From Reyranella sp. CPCC 100927 (GTDB lineage: Bacteria; Pseudomonadota; Alphaproteobacteria; Reyranellales; Reyranellaceae): a stretch of DNA of 64,000 bases. The stretch spans positions 1-64,000 of the forward strand of contig NZ_VOHA01000023.1 in the NCBI RefSeq assembly GCF_007859315.1. The letters are read 5' to 3'. Below, in pieces: positions 54,517-62,439 of the stretch (its first letter is position 1; each line of letters begins with the position of its first letter). Below the pieces are notes generated by a model. The model made no database searches, was not told the origin of the DNA, and saw only the letters and a list, made by a program, of their open reading frames with translations. The position numbers and the translations under genes were made by a program.

Positions 54517-55797
54517 ATGATTGCCGTCGAGTTGGCCATCGTCATCGTCCTGATTGTCATCAACGGGCTGTTGTCGATGTCGGAAATGGCCGTGGTGTCG
54601 TCGCGTCGGGCGCGGCTGAAGCCGCTGGCCGATCGCGGCAGCCGGGGTGCGCGCCAGGCGCTGGCGCTGGCGGATGCGCCCGGGCGTTTCCTGTCGACGG
54701 TGCAGATCGGCATCACCCTGATCGGCGTGCTGGCCGGCGCCTTCAGCGGCGCCAACCTGTCGGCCAGGCTGGCGGAAGCGCTCGTCGGCTACGGCGTACC
54801 GGCCAAGACGGCCGACAATGTCGCGCTGGGCCTGGTGGTGGCTGCGATCACCTACCTGTCGCTCATCATCGGCGAACTGGTGCCCAAGCAGCTCGCGCTG
54901 CGCTCGCCCGAGCGCATTGCCGCCGGCGTGGCGGGACCGATGAGCATCGTGGCGAAGATCGCGACGCCGGCCGTGGTGCTGCTCGACTGGTCGTCGGCCG
55001 CCGTGCTGCGGCTGTTCGGCCGCGCCGGTGAACGCCAGCACGTCACCCAGGAAGAAATCCGCGCCATGATCGCCGAAGCCGAGTCGGCCGGCACCGTCGA
55101 CCCCGACGAGCGCCGCATGCTGGCCGGCGTCATGCGGCTGGCCGATATCTCGGTGCGCGCCATCATGACGCCGCGGCTGGATATCGAGTGGGTCGATGTG
55201 GCCGCCGCCGATGCGGTTCTCCTGGCGGCCATCCGCGACTCCGAGCGGACGCGGCTGCTCGCCTGCGAAGGCAGCGCGGACAATGTCGTCGGCGTGCTTC
55301 ATGTCCGCGATTTCCTGCTCGACCGCCTGGGCGGCGGCGCCAAGCCGATCCGCGACATGCTGCACCAGCCCATCCTGCTGCCCGACACGTTGGATGCGCT
55401 GGAGGCGCTCGACCGCCTGCACGGTGCCGTCGACGCGCTGGGCCTCGTGATCGACGAATACGGTCACAGCGAAGGGGTCGTGACACCGGCCGACGCCCGC
55501 CGGGCCGTGCGCGGCGGTGCGGTGTCGGTCACCGCCGACGACGACCCGAAAGTGGTGGCGCGCGCCGACGGGTCGTGGCTGGTCAGCGGCGCGCTGGCCG
55601 TCGAAGTGCTGGAAGATACGCTGGGTGTGCCGCTGCCCCGGGACCGCGACTATCACACCGTGGCCGGCCTGATCCTGCATGAGATGCGGCGCATCCCGGC
55701 CGTGGCCGAGGCCATCGTGATCGACGGCTGGCGCCTGGAGGTCGTCGACATGGACGGCCGCCGGATCGACCAGGTGCTGGTGGCGAAGACAGGGTAG
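54517..55797 (+). CDS. CNNM/CorC-type transport or haemolysin-like membrane protein
   Basis: Protein of 426 residues. The N-terminal CNNM (DUF21) domain has about four spans (LAIVIVLIVINGLLSMSEMA, LSTVQIGITLIGVLAGAFSG, YLSLIIGELVPKQLALRSPE). A CBS pair follows (VRAIMTPRLDIEWVDVAA and VIDEYGHSEGVVTPADARR), then the CorC_HlyC transporter-associated domain (VARADGSWLVSGALAVEVLE). The family is linked to Mg2+ and other metal export or homeostasis; haemolysin names are historical. It is divergent from maoC and converges with carD over a shared hairpin. Confidence 0.9.
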   Translation: MIAVELAIVIVLIVINGLLSMSEMAVVSSRRARLKPLADRGSRGARQALALADAPGRFLSTVQIGITLIGVLAGAFSGANLSARLAEALVGYGVPAKTADNVALGLVVAAITYLSLIIGELVPKQLALRSPERIAAGVAGPMSIVAKIATPAVVLLDWSSAAVLRLFGRAGERQHVTQEEIRAMIAEAESAGTVDPDERRMLAGVMRLADISVRAIMTPRLDIEWVDVAAADAVLLAAIRDSERTRLLACEGSADNVVGVLHVRDFLLDRLGGGAKPIRDMLHQPILLPDTLDALEALDRLHGAVDALGLVIDEYGHSEGVVTPADARRAVRGGAVSVTADDDPKVVARADGSWLVSGALAVEVLEDTLGVPLPRDRDYHTVAGLILHEMRRIPAVAEAIVIDGWRLEVVDMDGRRIDQVLVAKTG

Positions 55798-55807
55798 AAA
55801 ACACGAA

Positions 55808-55827
55808 GGGCGGCCCGTGGGCCGCCC
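55808..55827. terminator. Rho-independent-type hairpin shared by convergent genes
   Basis: GGGCGGCCC at 55808-55816 and GGGCCGCCC at 55819-55827 form a perfect 9-bp GC stem with a 2-base loop. On the minus strand the stem is followed by TTCGTGTTTTC, a usable U-tract for carD. On the plus strand the tail is TCGCTGTC, which is weak. It lies between the CorC-type stop and the carD stop. Confidence 0.75.
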
Positions 55828-55854
55828 TCGCTGTCAGCCGAAGACGCGGCGCGC

Positions 55855-56622
55855 TTAGGCGGCCTGCTTCAGCATGGTGTTCAGCACGCCCTGCAGCTTC
55901 TGCGTCGCGGTATCCTTGTCGATACGCTCGACGGCGGCCAGTTCACGGGCCAGACGGTCCAGCGCCGCCTCGTAGATCTGGCGCTCGCTGTAGGACTGGT
56001 CGGGCTGGCCGGCATTGCGGTGCAGGTCGCGCACGACCTCGGCGATCGACACCGGGTCGCCCGAGTTGATCTTGGCTTCGTACTCCTGGGCGCGGCGGTT
56101 CCACATCGCGCGGCTGACGCGCGAGCGGCCCTTCAGCGTCGTGAGTGCGCTGTCCATGATCTTGCGGGAGCTCAGCTTGCGCAGGCCCGAGATCTTGGCC
56201 TTGGCCACCGGCACGCGCAGGGTCATGCGATCCTGCTCGAACGAGATCACGAACAGATCGAGCTTGTGGCCGGCGATCTGACGCGCCTCGATATCGACCA
56301 CACGGCCAACGCCATGGGTCGGGTAGACGACGAAATCGCCCTTGTCGAACACCAGATCCGACGCCTTCGGCTCGGGAGCCTTGACGACGGGAACGGCGGG
56401 CTTGGCTGCCGCGGGCTTGTCTGCTGCCAACTTCACGGCGGGGGACTTGCTGCTCTTCATCTCACTCTTCACTTTGGTTGCAGTTATCTTACTGCGGGCG
56501 TCGCTCTTCCCTCGCGCCACGAGCCTTGTACGGGCGTCAGGCTTGGCTTTGCCGGCGCTCTTCGCCGACGCCCGGGCCGCGGCACGAATCTTGGCCGCAG
56601 TCACACTCTTCTTCGTGGCCAT
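55855..56622 (-). CDS. CarD-like RNA polymerase-binding transcription factor with a basic N-terminal extension
   Basis: Regulator of 255 residues. The C-terminal CarD/CdnL part (about 88-255) has FDKGDFVVYPTHGVGRVVDI, the RID half that binds the RNA polymerase beta subunit. The helical DNA-binding half has RAMWNRRAQEYEAKINSGDP. The first 87 residues are Ala/Lys/Ser-rich (AAARASAKSAGKAK), like a histone H1 tail, and extend the usual CarD length of about 165. The start at 56622 has AGAGGGA upstream. It is a likely global regulator that stabilises open promoters. It is on the same strand as fdxA upstream, with a 378-base gap between. Confidence 0.9.
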   Translation of the reverse strand: MATKKSVTAAKIRAAARASAKSAGKAKPDARTRLVARGKSDARSKITATKVKSEMKSSKSPAVKLAADKPAAAKPAVPVVKAPEPKASDLVFDKGDFVVYPTHGVGRVVDIEARQIAGHKLDLFVISFEQDRMTLRVPVAKAKISGLRKLSSRKIMDSALTTLKGRSRVSRAMWNRRAQEYEAKINSGDPVSIAEVVRDLHRNAGQPDQSYSERQIYEAALDRLARELAAVERIDKDTATQKLQGVLNTMLKQAA

Positions 56623-57000
56623 CTCGGGTCCCTCTTCACCTGCTTTGGCCGCCGTCGATTCCAGAACCTGCACGCCGCGTCCCAAATCGCGATTCCGAAC
56701 TCTGATCTTGTCTTCAGCCACGCACCCCACTACACATACGCAAAGGACGAACGATCCCCTCCGCCTGTAGCGGTGTCTTCGTTCCCCCAGCAAACTCTGG
56801 CTGAGACCGACCGGTGAGATCGGGCGTGCGGTGGTCCCCTCGAACCGCCGTCATGCAATTGTTTTAATACCACAAAGTAACGCTGGAGTCGCGGCCAATG
56901 TTGCAAAATAGCAACGCTTGGCGCGCAGAGGGGCTCGTCAAGCCATGCAGGGCTTGCAGAGCTTGATAAAAATTGATGAGCGACTCACCGCTTCGGGTGA
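56623..57000. other. Intergenic region between fdxA and carD
   Basis: This 378-base gap holds the carD promoter region. An AT-rich stretch (about 56860-56910) contains GTTGC-AAAATA-GCAAC at 56900-56915 as a small inverted repeat. Near 56985-57000, just after the fdxA stop, a short stem (TCACC/GGTGA) precedes a T-run (on the minus strand) and may end fdxA transcription, weakly. I see no gene here. Confidence 0.45.
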
Positions 57001-57336
57001 TTAGCGCTTGGCCGGCTCCGGGCTGAACAACGTATCAAACTTGTTCGGTTGACCCTTGAACGTTTCGGCATCAGCCGGCGCGTCGCCTTTACGGGTAATA
57101 TTTGGCCACTTGGCCGAATATTCGCGATTGACCTCCAGCCAGCGCTCCTGGTCCCCGTCGGTATCGGGCTTGATCGCCTCGGGCGGACATTCGGGCTCAC
57201 ACACGCCGCAGTCGATACACTCGTCCGGATTGATGACGAGCATGTTCTCGCCTTCGTAGAAGCAGTCGACCGGACAAACCTCAACGCAATCCATGTACTT
57301 GCACTTGATGCAAGCTTCAGTGACGACATAGGCCAT
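57001..57336 (-). CDS. fdxA: 7Fe-8S ferredoxin (FdxA type)
   Basis: Electron carrier of 111 residues. The first cluster motif is [20 protein letters not shown] and the second is [18 protein letters not shown]; the spacing of the first group is typical of the [3Fe-4S][4Fe-4S] seven-iron type. The C-terminal tail of about 50 residues is usual for the Azotobacter FdI/FdxA-like branch. The start is the ATG at 57336 ([13 protein letters not shown]). It is upstream of carD, an association common in alphaproteobacteria. The S4-domain and helicase genes that often precede it are not found here. Confidence 0.93.
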   Translation of the reverse strand: MAYVVTEACIKCKYMDCVEVCPVDCFYEGENMLVINPDECIDCGVCEPECPPEAIKPDTDGDQERWLEVNREYSAKWPNITRKGDAPADAETFKGQPNKFDTLFSPEPAKR

Positions 57337-57489
57337 AGACGGCTCCACGGAGACCGGAAGACAAGGCGTGCGCGCTCTTAGCCTGCGTTGTTGCAGTGCG
57401 CAAGGACGCTCGACAATTTGCATACGGGCAATGCTCGCCACCCGCAGGTCGCGCGCCGCAACCGACCAATCCCCGGATGTGCGGACATT

Positions 57490-57684
57490 CTAGAAATCCG
57501 TGACGCGCCCGTTGAACTGCCAGTCGCCGTAGCGCGTGGGCTCGGGACCGGGCGGACCACCGATTTCCGTCGGTCGGGGCGGCGTCGGGGATGCCGTCAG
57601 CTGCGGCTGCGCGGTCGCCGGCGTCGCACGGTCGCCCGCCGTGTTCTCGGCGGTGGGAAGAGGGGTCTGTGACGTTACGCCCAT
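57490..57684 (-). CDS. DUF1674 (SDHAF4-like) small protein
   Basis: A 64-residue protein whose C-terminus [16 protein letters not shown] plus NGRVTDF is the DUF1674 signature of succinate dehydrogenase assembly factor 4. The eukaryotic homologue helps load FAD-SdhA on the complex. Usual family forms end KGRCIDF or similar, so NGRVTDF is a mild variant. The N-terminal part is Thr/Pro-rich and disordered looking. The start may be 57684 or 57747. It is divergent from htpX, a neighbour it has in several alphaproteobacteria. Confidence 0.75.
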   Translation of the reverse strand: MGVTSQTPLPTAENTAGDRATPATAQPQLTASPTPPRPTEIGGPPGPEPTRYGDWQFNGRVTDF

Positions 57685-57802
57685 CTCTCGGATATGGCCC
57701 CCGGCGGCTGCCTTGCCAAGGCTTGATCGCGGTGGTGCTGTGCCCATGTCTGATGCTGTCGCGGGCGCCCTCCTGGTGACGGTGCCGCGATGGAGGGTTT
57801 TG

Positions 57803-58810
57803 ATGAACTACATTCGTACCGGTCTCTTGCTGGCGGCGTTGACCGCGCTGTTCCTGGTTGTCGGCTACGCGCTGGGCGGCCAGAGCGGCATGCTGATCGC
57901 ACTGGTGATTGCGGTGGTCGGCAACGCGGCGTCGTTCTGGTTCAGCGACAGCATCGTGCTGCGGATGTATGGCGCCCGCGAGGTCGGGCCCCAGGATGCG
58001 CCGGCTTTCTACGGCATTGTCCAGCAGCTGGCGCAGCGCGCCGGCCTGCCGATGCCGCGCGTCTACCTGATCGACACCGACCAGCCCAACGCCTTCGCCA
58101 CCGGGCGCTCGCCGGAGAAGGCCGCCGTCGCGGCGACCACCGGCCTGCTCAACGGGCTGTCGCGTGAGGAGATCGCCGGCGTGATGGCGCACGAACTGGC
58201 GCACGTGAAGCATCGCGATACGCTCACCATGACCGTGGCGGCGACGATCTCGGGCGCCATCGGCGCCCTGGGCCAGATCTTCATGTTCCAGTCCCTGTTC
58301 GGGCGCCGTGACGAGGGCGACCGCGGCGGCGGTGGGCTGGGCATGATCGGCGGCCTGGCCGCCATGATCCTGGCGCCGCTGGCGGCGTCGCTGGTGCAGA
58401 TGGCGATCAGCCGCAGCCGCGAATACGAAGCCGACCGCGGCGGCGCCGAGATCTGCGGCAATCCGCTGTGGCTCGCCTCGGCGCTGGGCAAGCTCGAGAT
58501 GCTGGCGCGCGGTGGCGTCGTCAACGAACCGGCTGAGCGCAATCCGGCGACGGCGCATTTGTTCATCGTCAACCCGCTGTCCGGTGGCGGCTTCGCCAGC
58601 CTGTTCTCGACGCACCCGTCGATGGAGGACCGCATCGCCCGCCTGCAGCACATGGCCGGCGCGACGTCCGGTGGCGATGCCTATGCACCGCGTCCCACCG
58701 CGGCCGGTGCCGGCCCGTGGGGAGCGGCACCGCCGCCCGCGCGTGGGCGCGGCCGCCCCTGGGAGACCGGCCCGGTGCAGCGCGCACCGCGCCGCGGCCC
58801 CTGGGGTTGA
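57803..58810 (+). CDS. htpX: Membrane zinc metalloprotease HtpX
   Basis: Inner-membrane quality-control protease, 335 residues. Two N-terminal spans (about 6-22 and 31-50) are followed by the active-site motif [14 protein letters not shown], a span pair and [13 protein letters not shown] with the third zinc ligand. The C-terminal tail is Gly/Pro/Arg-rich (about 300-335), an extension found in several alphaproteobacterial HtpX proteins. The ATG at 57803 has GGAGGG upstream. Its role is degradation of misfolded membrane proteins, often with FtsH. Confidence 0.93.
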   Translation: MNYIRTGLLLAALTALFLVVGYALGGQSGMLIALVIAVVGNAASFWFSDSIVLRMYGAREVGPQDAPAFYGIVQQLAQRAGLPMPRVYLIDTDQPNAFATGRSPEKAAVAATTGLLNGLSREEIAGVMAHELAHVKHRDTLTMTVAATISGAIGALGQIFMFQSLFGRRDEGDRGGGGLGMIGGLAAMILAPLAASLVQMAISRSREYEADRGGAEICGNPLWLASALGKLEMLARGGVVNEPAERNPATAHLFIVNPLSGGGFASLFSTHPSMEDRIARLQHMAGATSGGDAYAPRPTAAGAGPWGAAPPPARGRGRPWETGPVQRAPRRGPWG

Positions 58811-58991
58811 CGCCGGATCGCCGCCGTCACCGGCATTGATGCTCGGATGCCTCGGCCCCGCACGTCGCGGGACCGGGGCATCGTCGCACGTGCCGCTGGC
58901 CAACGCGGCAAGTCCCCTATAACGACACCCGCACGAGACCATTGATGCGCCGCGATGTGAGTCGCCGGCGCGAAGGGATAACCCATCGTCC

Positions 58992-60317
58992 ATGCCGACT
59001 CCTCCGTCAGCCTCCGGACCAGGCGGTGATTTGATGGCCAGCCGGCGCGTGGCGCTGGCTGTCCTGCAGTCCGTGTTGCGCCAGGCCCAGCCGCTGGAAG
59101 AAACGATTACCCGCCATCCCGGCTTCGCGCCGCTGGACCCGCGGGATCGCGCGTTCGTGCGCCTGCTGGTCGCTACGGTTCTGCGCCGGCTCGGCGAGAT
59201 CGATGCGGTGCTGGCGGGCTGCCTGGAGAAGCCGCTGCCCGAGGATGCCGACAAGGTTATCGACGCGCTGCGGATCGGTGTCGCCCAGTTGCTGTTCCTC
59301 GACACGCCGGCGCACGCCGCGGTCGATACATCGGTGCGGCTGGTGGCGGGTTCACCCCTGGACCGCTTCAAAAGCTTGGTGAACGGTGTCCTGCGGCGGC
59401 TGTCGCGCGAGCGCGCCGCGATGGTACCGCCGGCCGACGCCGGGCGGCTGAATACGCCCGACTGGCTCTGGCAGTCGTGGGTGGCAGCCTACGGCGAGGC
59501 GACGGCGCGGGCCATGGCCGAGCAGCATTTGCGCGAAGCGCCGCTCGATTTCAGCCTGCGCGACCCGGCATCGGCCGACGCATGGGCGCGCCGGCTGGAC
59601 GCCGAGATCCTGCCCCAGGGCAGCCTGCGGCGGGCCGCCGGCGGCCGCATCGAAGACCTGCCGGGCTACGCCGAGGGCGCCTGGTGGATCCAGGACGCGG
59701 CGGCGGCACTGCCGGTGCGCCTGCTGGGCGATCTGCGCGGTCGGGTCGTGATCGACCTGTGCGCTGCGCCGGGTGGCAAGACCCTGCAACTGTTGGCGGG
59801 CGGGGCGCAGGTCACGGCCGTCGACCTGTCGGCCCGCCGCATGAAACGGCTGGCGGACAACACGCGCCGCGTCGGTGTCGCGGCGGACCTGGTGACGGCT
59901 GATGCGGCGCAATGGCGGCCGGCGGCGGCGGCCGATGCCGTGCTCCTTGATGCGCCCTGCAGCGCCACCGGGACCCTGCGCCGGCATCCCGATATCGCGC
60001 GCGCCAAGGGGCCGGCCGATATCGCGCGCCTGGCGGTCGTGCAGGACCGCCTGCTGGTGGCTGCCGCCGAGATGCTGCGGCCGGGCGGCACGCTGGTCTA
60101 TGCCGTCTGCTCGCTTCAGCCGGAGGAAGGGCCGCAGCGCGTCGCGGCAGCGGTGCGGACGTTGCCGTTGGACCGTCTACCGGTCGAGGCCGACGAATTG
60201 CCCGATCTCGGTGAGGCGCTGACGCCCGACGGTGACGTCCGGACGTCGCCCTCCTTCTGGTCGTCACGCGGTGGCATGGACGGCTTTTTCATCGCCCGAT
60301 TGCGTCGGCGTGGGTAA
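58992..60317 (+). CDS. rsmB: 16S rRNA (cytosine-5)-methyltransferase RsmB-like
   Basis: SAM-dependent methyltransferase (m5C967-type in E. coli), 441 residues. The NusB-like RNA-binding domain (about 16-145) is followed by a linker and the Rossmann domain: VVIDLCAAPGGKTLQLLAGG is the SAM motif. The two catalytic cysteines are in LLDAPCSATGTLRRHPD and VYAVCSLQPEEG. The end GGMDGFFIARLRRRG is typical. A start at Met15 (MASRRVALAVL) is also possible. It follows htpX on the same strand with a 181-base gap. Confidence 0.9.
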   Translation: MPTPPSASGPGGDLMASRRVALAVLQSVLRQAQPLEETITRHPGFAPLDPRDRAFVRLLVATVLRRLGEIDAVLAGCLEKPLPEDADKVIDALRIGVAQLLFLDTPAHAAVDTSVRLVAGSPLDRFKSLVNGVLRRLSRERAAMVPPADAGRLNTPDWLWQSWVAAYGEATARAMAEQHLREAPLDFSLRDPASADAWARRLDAEILPQGSLRRAAGGRIEDLPGYAEGAWWIQDAAAALPVRLLGDLRGRVVIDLCAAPGGKTLQLLAGGAQVTAVDLSARRMKRLADNTRRVGVAADLVTADAAQWRPAAAADAVLLDAPCSATGTLRRHPDIARAKGPADIARLAVVQDRLLVAAAEMLRPGGTLVYAVCSLQPEEGPQRVAAAVRTLPLDRLPVEADELPDLGEALTPDGDVRTSPSFWSSRGGMDGFFIARLRRRG

Positions 60318-60963
60318 GTCGATTTTTGCAACCTGATATCACCAAGATTAGTAGCATTCAGGGCGTCGCTAACGGGGTTTTGACGTGGCCCAGTGAATTG
60401 ATTTTGTTGCAATTATTGGGAAAACAGCGCCACGATCGGATGTTTTTCCGTCCAATTTGGAAACTTTCTTTGACATTTCAATCACGAAAAAGTACAACGT
60501 TTTCGTGTCCGAGATAACGGCACAGGCACCGACCGAACGATGCGGTGCACCCATAAAAGTGGTTGCGAGTTGATCGGGCGTACCGGACCCGTCCATTCGG
60601 TCCGGCCATTCAATCAAGGGTATGGGAGGATTGCGGTTTCGCTGATCGACGCAGTGGTGAACTGCGTCAGCGTCCCCTCACCGAAGCACCCTCGCTCGTC
60701 GCGGTTGGTTGGAACCGTCTGATGCGCACAGGGCGCCGAGCACAACCTCGACACCGATCGTCTCTCCTCTCTCTCTTCGACGGTGTGGCGGGTGGGTTCA
60801 GCGACGGCGGGCGAGGTGCCACCTCGACGGAGGGCTGCAGATCGGCGGCAACCGCAGCGTTCTTCCCTGCTTACGGCAAAACAATAAGTCAGGAACGAAA
60901 AGACTGTTGTGCGGCGGCAAACCGTCGAAACAGCAGTTCCGGATCGATCCGAGGAAGGGGAGC
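60318..60963. other. AT-rich intergenic leader of the orphan gene
   Basis: This 646-base stretch has no gene I can support. About 60330-60510 is visibly AT-rich against its GC-rich surroundings. It contains a promoter-like pair (60470-60498) and an inverted repeat (60483-60507) that I list separately. About 60510-60960 looks like a long 5' leader or unassigned DNA. The small reading frames are without a good start site or family. Confidence 0.5.
60470..60507 (+). promoter_or_regulatory. Sigma-70-type promoter with an inverted repeat over the -10
   Basis: TTGACA at 60470-60475, a 17-base spacer and TACAAC at 60493-60498 fit a sigma-70 promoter. CACGAAAA at 60483-60490 and TTTTCGTG at 60500-60507 are an exact 8-base inverted repeat that brackets the -10. 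A repressor bound here would block the promoter. The transcript would run toward the gene at 60964. Confidence 0.5.
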
Positions 60964-61452
60964 ATGGCTGTCCGCAATCGCTCCAGTGTCGTGGATATTG
61001 AGATCGCCGACATGGCCATCGGCAACAGTGCCCATGGCCCGTGCATCGACGAAGACTGGTACTACGTCGGCAGTACCGACAATTACGCGCGCCGCATCGA
61101 GGGCGCGTCGCCAGCTGGCGGGCGTGTAAACCACATCGTGCTGTGGAACTGCGGCGATGCCGACGGTGACGCGGCGAACAATACGTGCCCGTCGCTGATC
61201 GGCTCTGAACTGGGCAGTCCTTCGGCGGCTGCCGGCGACGTTTGCGTCACCTATGGCGCCGGCGCGGGGCCGGCACTGGCCACGATTACCATCGGTACGG
61301 CCAGCATCGTCTTTGATCCCCGAACCATCGCTGACGTCGTTCTGTGGAACAGCGCCGCCAAGGCAGGGCAACGACGCCCCGAGCTGTTCACGTGGGACAC
61401 CAGCGCCCGCAGCGGTGCCGGCGCTTTCGTCTTCGCCGGGTACACCGGATAG
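60964..61452 (+). CDS. Orphan hypothetical protein, 162 residues
   Basis: I do not recognise this protein. The start is the ATG at 60964 with a strong GGAAGGGGAG site. The residues show two partly similar segments, VNHIVLWNCGDADGD and IADVVLWNSAAKAG, that may be internal duplicates. Three cysteines lie in the middle (WNCG, NNTCPS, GDVCVT). No membrane span or signal is evident; the second half is Gly/Ala-rich with beta-like strands (ALATITIGTASIVFD). It has its own promoter candidate and a hairpin just behind the stop, so it looks like a single-gene unit. I give no function. Confidence 0.65.
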   Translation: MAVRNRSSVVDIEIADMAIGNSAHGPCIDEDWYYVGSTDNYARRIEGASPAGGRVNHIVLWNCGDADGDAANNTCPSLIGSELGSPSAAAGDVCVTYGAGAGPALATITIGTASIVFDPRTIADVVLWNSAAKAGQRRPELFTWDTSARSGAGAFVFAGYTG

Positions 61453-61459
61453 ACACGGT

Positions 61460-61490
61460 CGCGGGGCGGCGGTGATCGCTCTGCCCCGCG
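61460..61490 (+). terminator. Hairpin behind the orphan gene
   Basis: CGCGGGGC at 61460-61467 pairs with GCCCCGCG at 61483-61490 around a 15-base loop that can itself form a small GCG/CGC stem. It starts 8 bases after the stop codon. There is no T-tract behind it, so termination is only suggested. Confidence 0.5.
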
Positions 61491-62153
61491 CTCCACACAT
61501 GCTGTCGGGTAGCAGGTCAGCCCACCGAGCCGTTTCGGTCATGCGCGGTTCGTGACGCCATCCCCTGTGGTCCGGAGCAGACAGTCCCGCGGCAGAGTTC
61601 AATGTGCGCTGCGGGTGGCGGGAGAGGGGCGATCGGTACCCCACAGCCTTCGCTCTTCTCCGCCAACCGAACAGGTCCAGTGCGCGTCGATTTTATCGCT
61701 TTTCCAAGCACTTGGATGTGCCTTGGCGTCGTCGGTCGGGAGCGCGTTTCATGCTGAAATGCGACTTATTTCACAGACATCTTTCACGTTGTATTGACGT
61801 TTAGCTTTGACGGAATTCGGGTCCTGCGTTAGATTGTGTCCATTCTGGATGTAAGCGTTGAGTAACGCTTGACGAGGCGCCGAACGAGGGTCCGGCGCTT
61901 ACGATGAAGGCGTGTCTGGTTGTAGGGGTTGAGCGATCGGGCGGGGAGCGCGCAGGCGCGGCTGTTCCGTCCAACGGGTTTTGCGCCCGACGCCGATCGT
62001 CGAGAGACGATCATGCGACCGGGGAGATGAGGCAGGCGCAGCGAGGTGCACCGGGAAAGGCACCGGCGCGCGCGGCCCGTCACAATCAGGCGCAGACCAG
62101 GGTGAACCGCCCGATCGCTCGTTCGCGTGGCCGCAGCTTGCCGGTGGGTGAGA
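61491..62153. other. Gene-poor stretch with a candidate promoter and RNA stems
   Basis: I see no supportable protein gene in these roughly 660 bases. A promoter-like pair (61807-61835) and two stems (61853-61898) stand out and are listed on their own. An open frame at 61904-62413 looks like chance; its residues are basic and repetitive without any family feel. Confidence 0.4.
61807..61898 (+). ncRNA. Candidate structured RNA or leader with its own promoter
   Basis: TTGACG at 61807-61812, a 17-base spacer and TAGATT at 61830-61835 give a promoter-like pair. The expected transcript would start near 61842 and soon fold: AAGCGTT (61853-61859) pairs with AACGCTT (61864-61870) over a GAGT loop, and GCGCCG (61877-61882) pairs with CGGCGC (61893-61898) over a 10-base loop. 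It may be a small RNA or the leader of the small membrane ORFs at 62154. No known RNA family is recognised. Confidence 0.35.
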
Positions 62154-62246
62154 ATGACAATGCGCAATTTGATCGGGCTGCACTGGGATACCGCCATGGC
62201 GATGGCGCTGCTGGTCGGCTGTGTCTACCTGGTCACGATCGGGTAG
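62154..62246 (+). CDS. Tiny single-span membrane protein, about 28-30 residues
   Basis: An ORF of 30 codons (or 28 from the second ATG at 62160). The sequence has the polar start MTMRNLIGLHWDTAM and then a hydrophobic run (AMALLVGCVYLVTIG) long enough to cross the membrane. GGTGGGTGAG lies upstream of the first ATG. It is too short to judge by family; the evidence is only the membrane span, start signal and tandem position with a second such ORF. Confidence 0.35.
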   Translation: MTMRNLIGLHWDTAMAMALLVGCVYLVTIG

Positions 62247-62304
62247 ACGGCGGCCGGTCGGCATCGAAGCGGGACCGGCAAACCAAAACAGAAGAGCGTG
62301 CGGG

Positions 62305-62433
62305 ATGCGTAAGACAGCGGTGGCAGTGCGCTTCGACTCCGCCACGCGCCGCCTGGCCACCATCACCTTCGGCTTTACCGCGGCGACCGCGATGGCCGTT
62401 CTCGCCTGGGTAAGCCTGCTGGCGCGTCTCTGA
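62305..62433 (+). CDS. Small single-span membrane protein, 42 residues
   Basis: Starts ATG at 62305. The basic N-terminus (MRKTAVAVRFDSATRR) is followed by one clear membrane span, LATITFGFTAATAMAVLAW. The positive-inside rule puts the N-terminus in the cytoplasm. The ribosome-binding site is weak (GAAGAGCG). It ends 6 bases before the xthA stop on the other strand. Function unknown; possibly coupled with the 30-codon ORF upstream. Confidence 0.45.
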   Translation: MRKTAVAVRFDSATRRLATITFGFTAATAMAVLAWVSLLARL

Positions 62434-62439
62434 CCGGCG

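Noticed and set aside
60563-61129. 188-codon frame in the leader of the orphan gene
   Set aside because: It overlaps the better supported gene at 60964 in another frame and has no clear ribosome site.
61904-62413. 169-codon frame over the gene-poor region
   Set aside because: Weak start, basic repetitive composition, no family feel; it overlaps both small membrane ORFs, which have better signs of being real.
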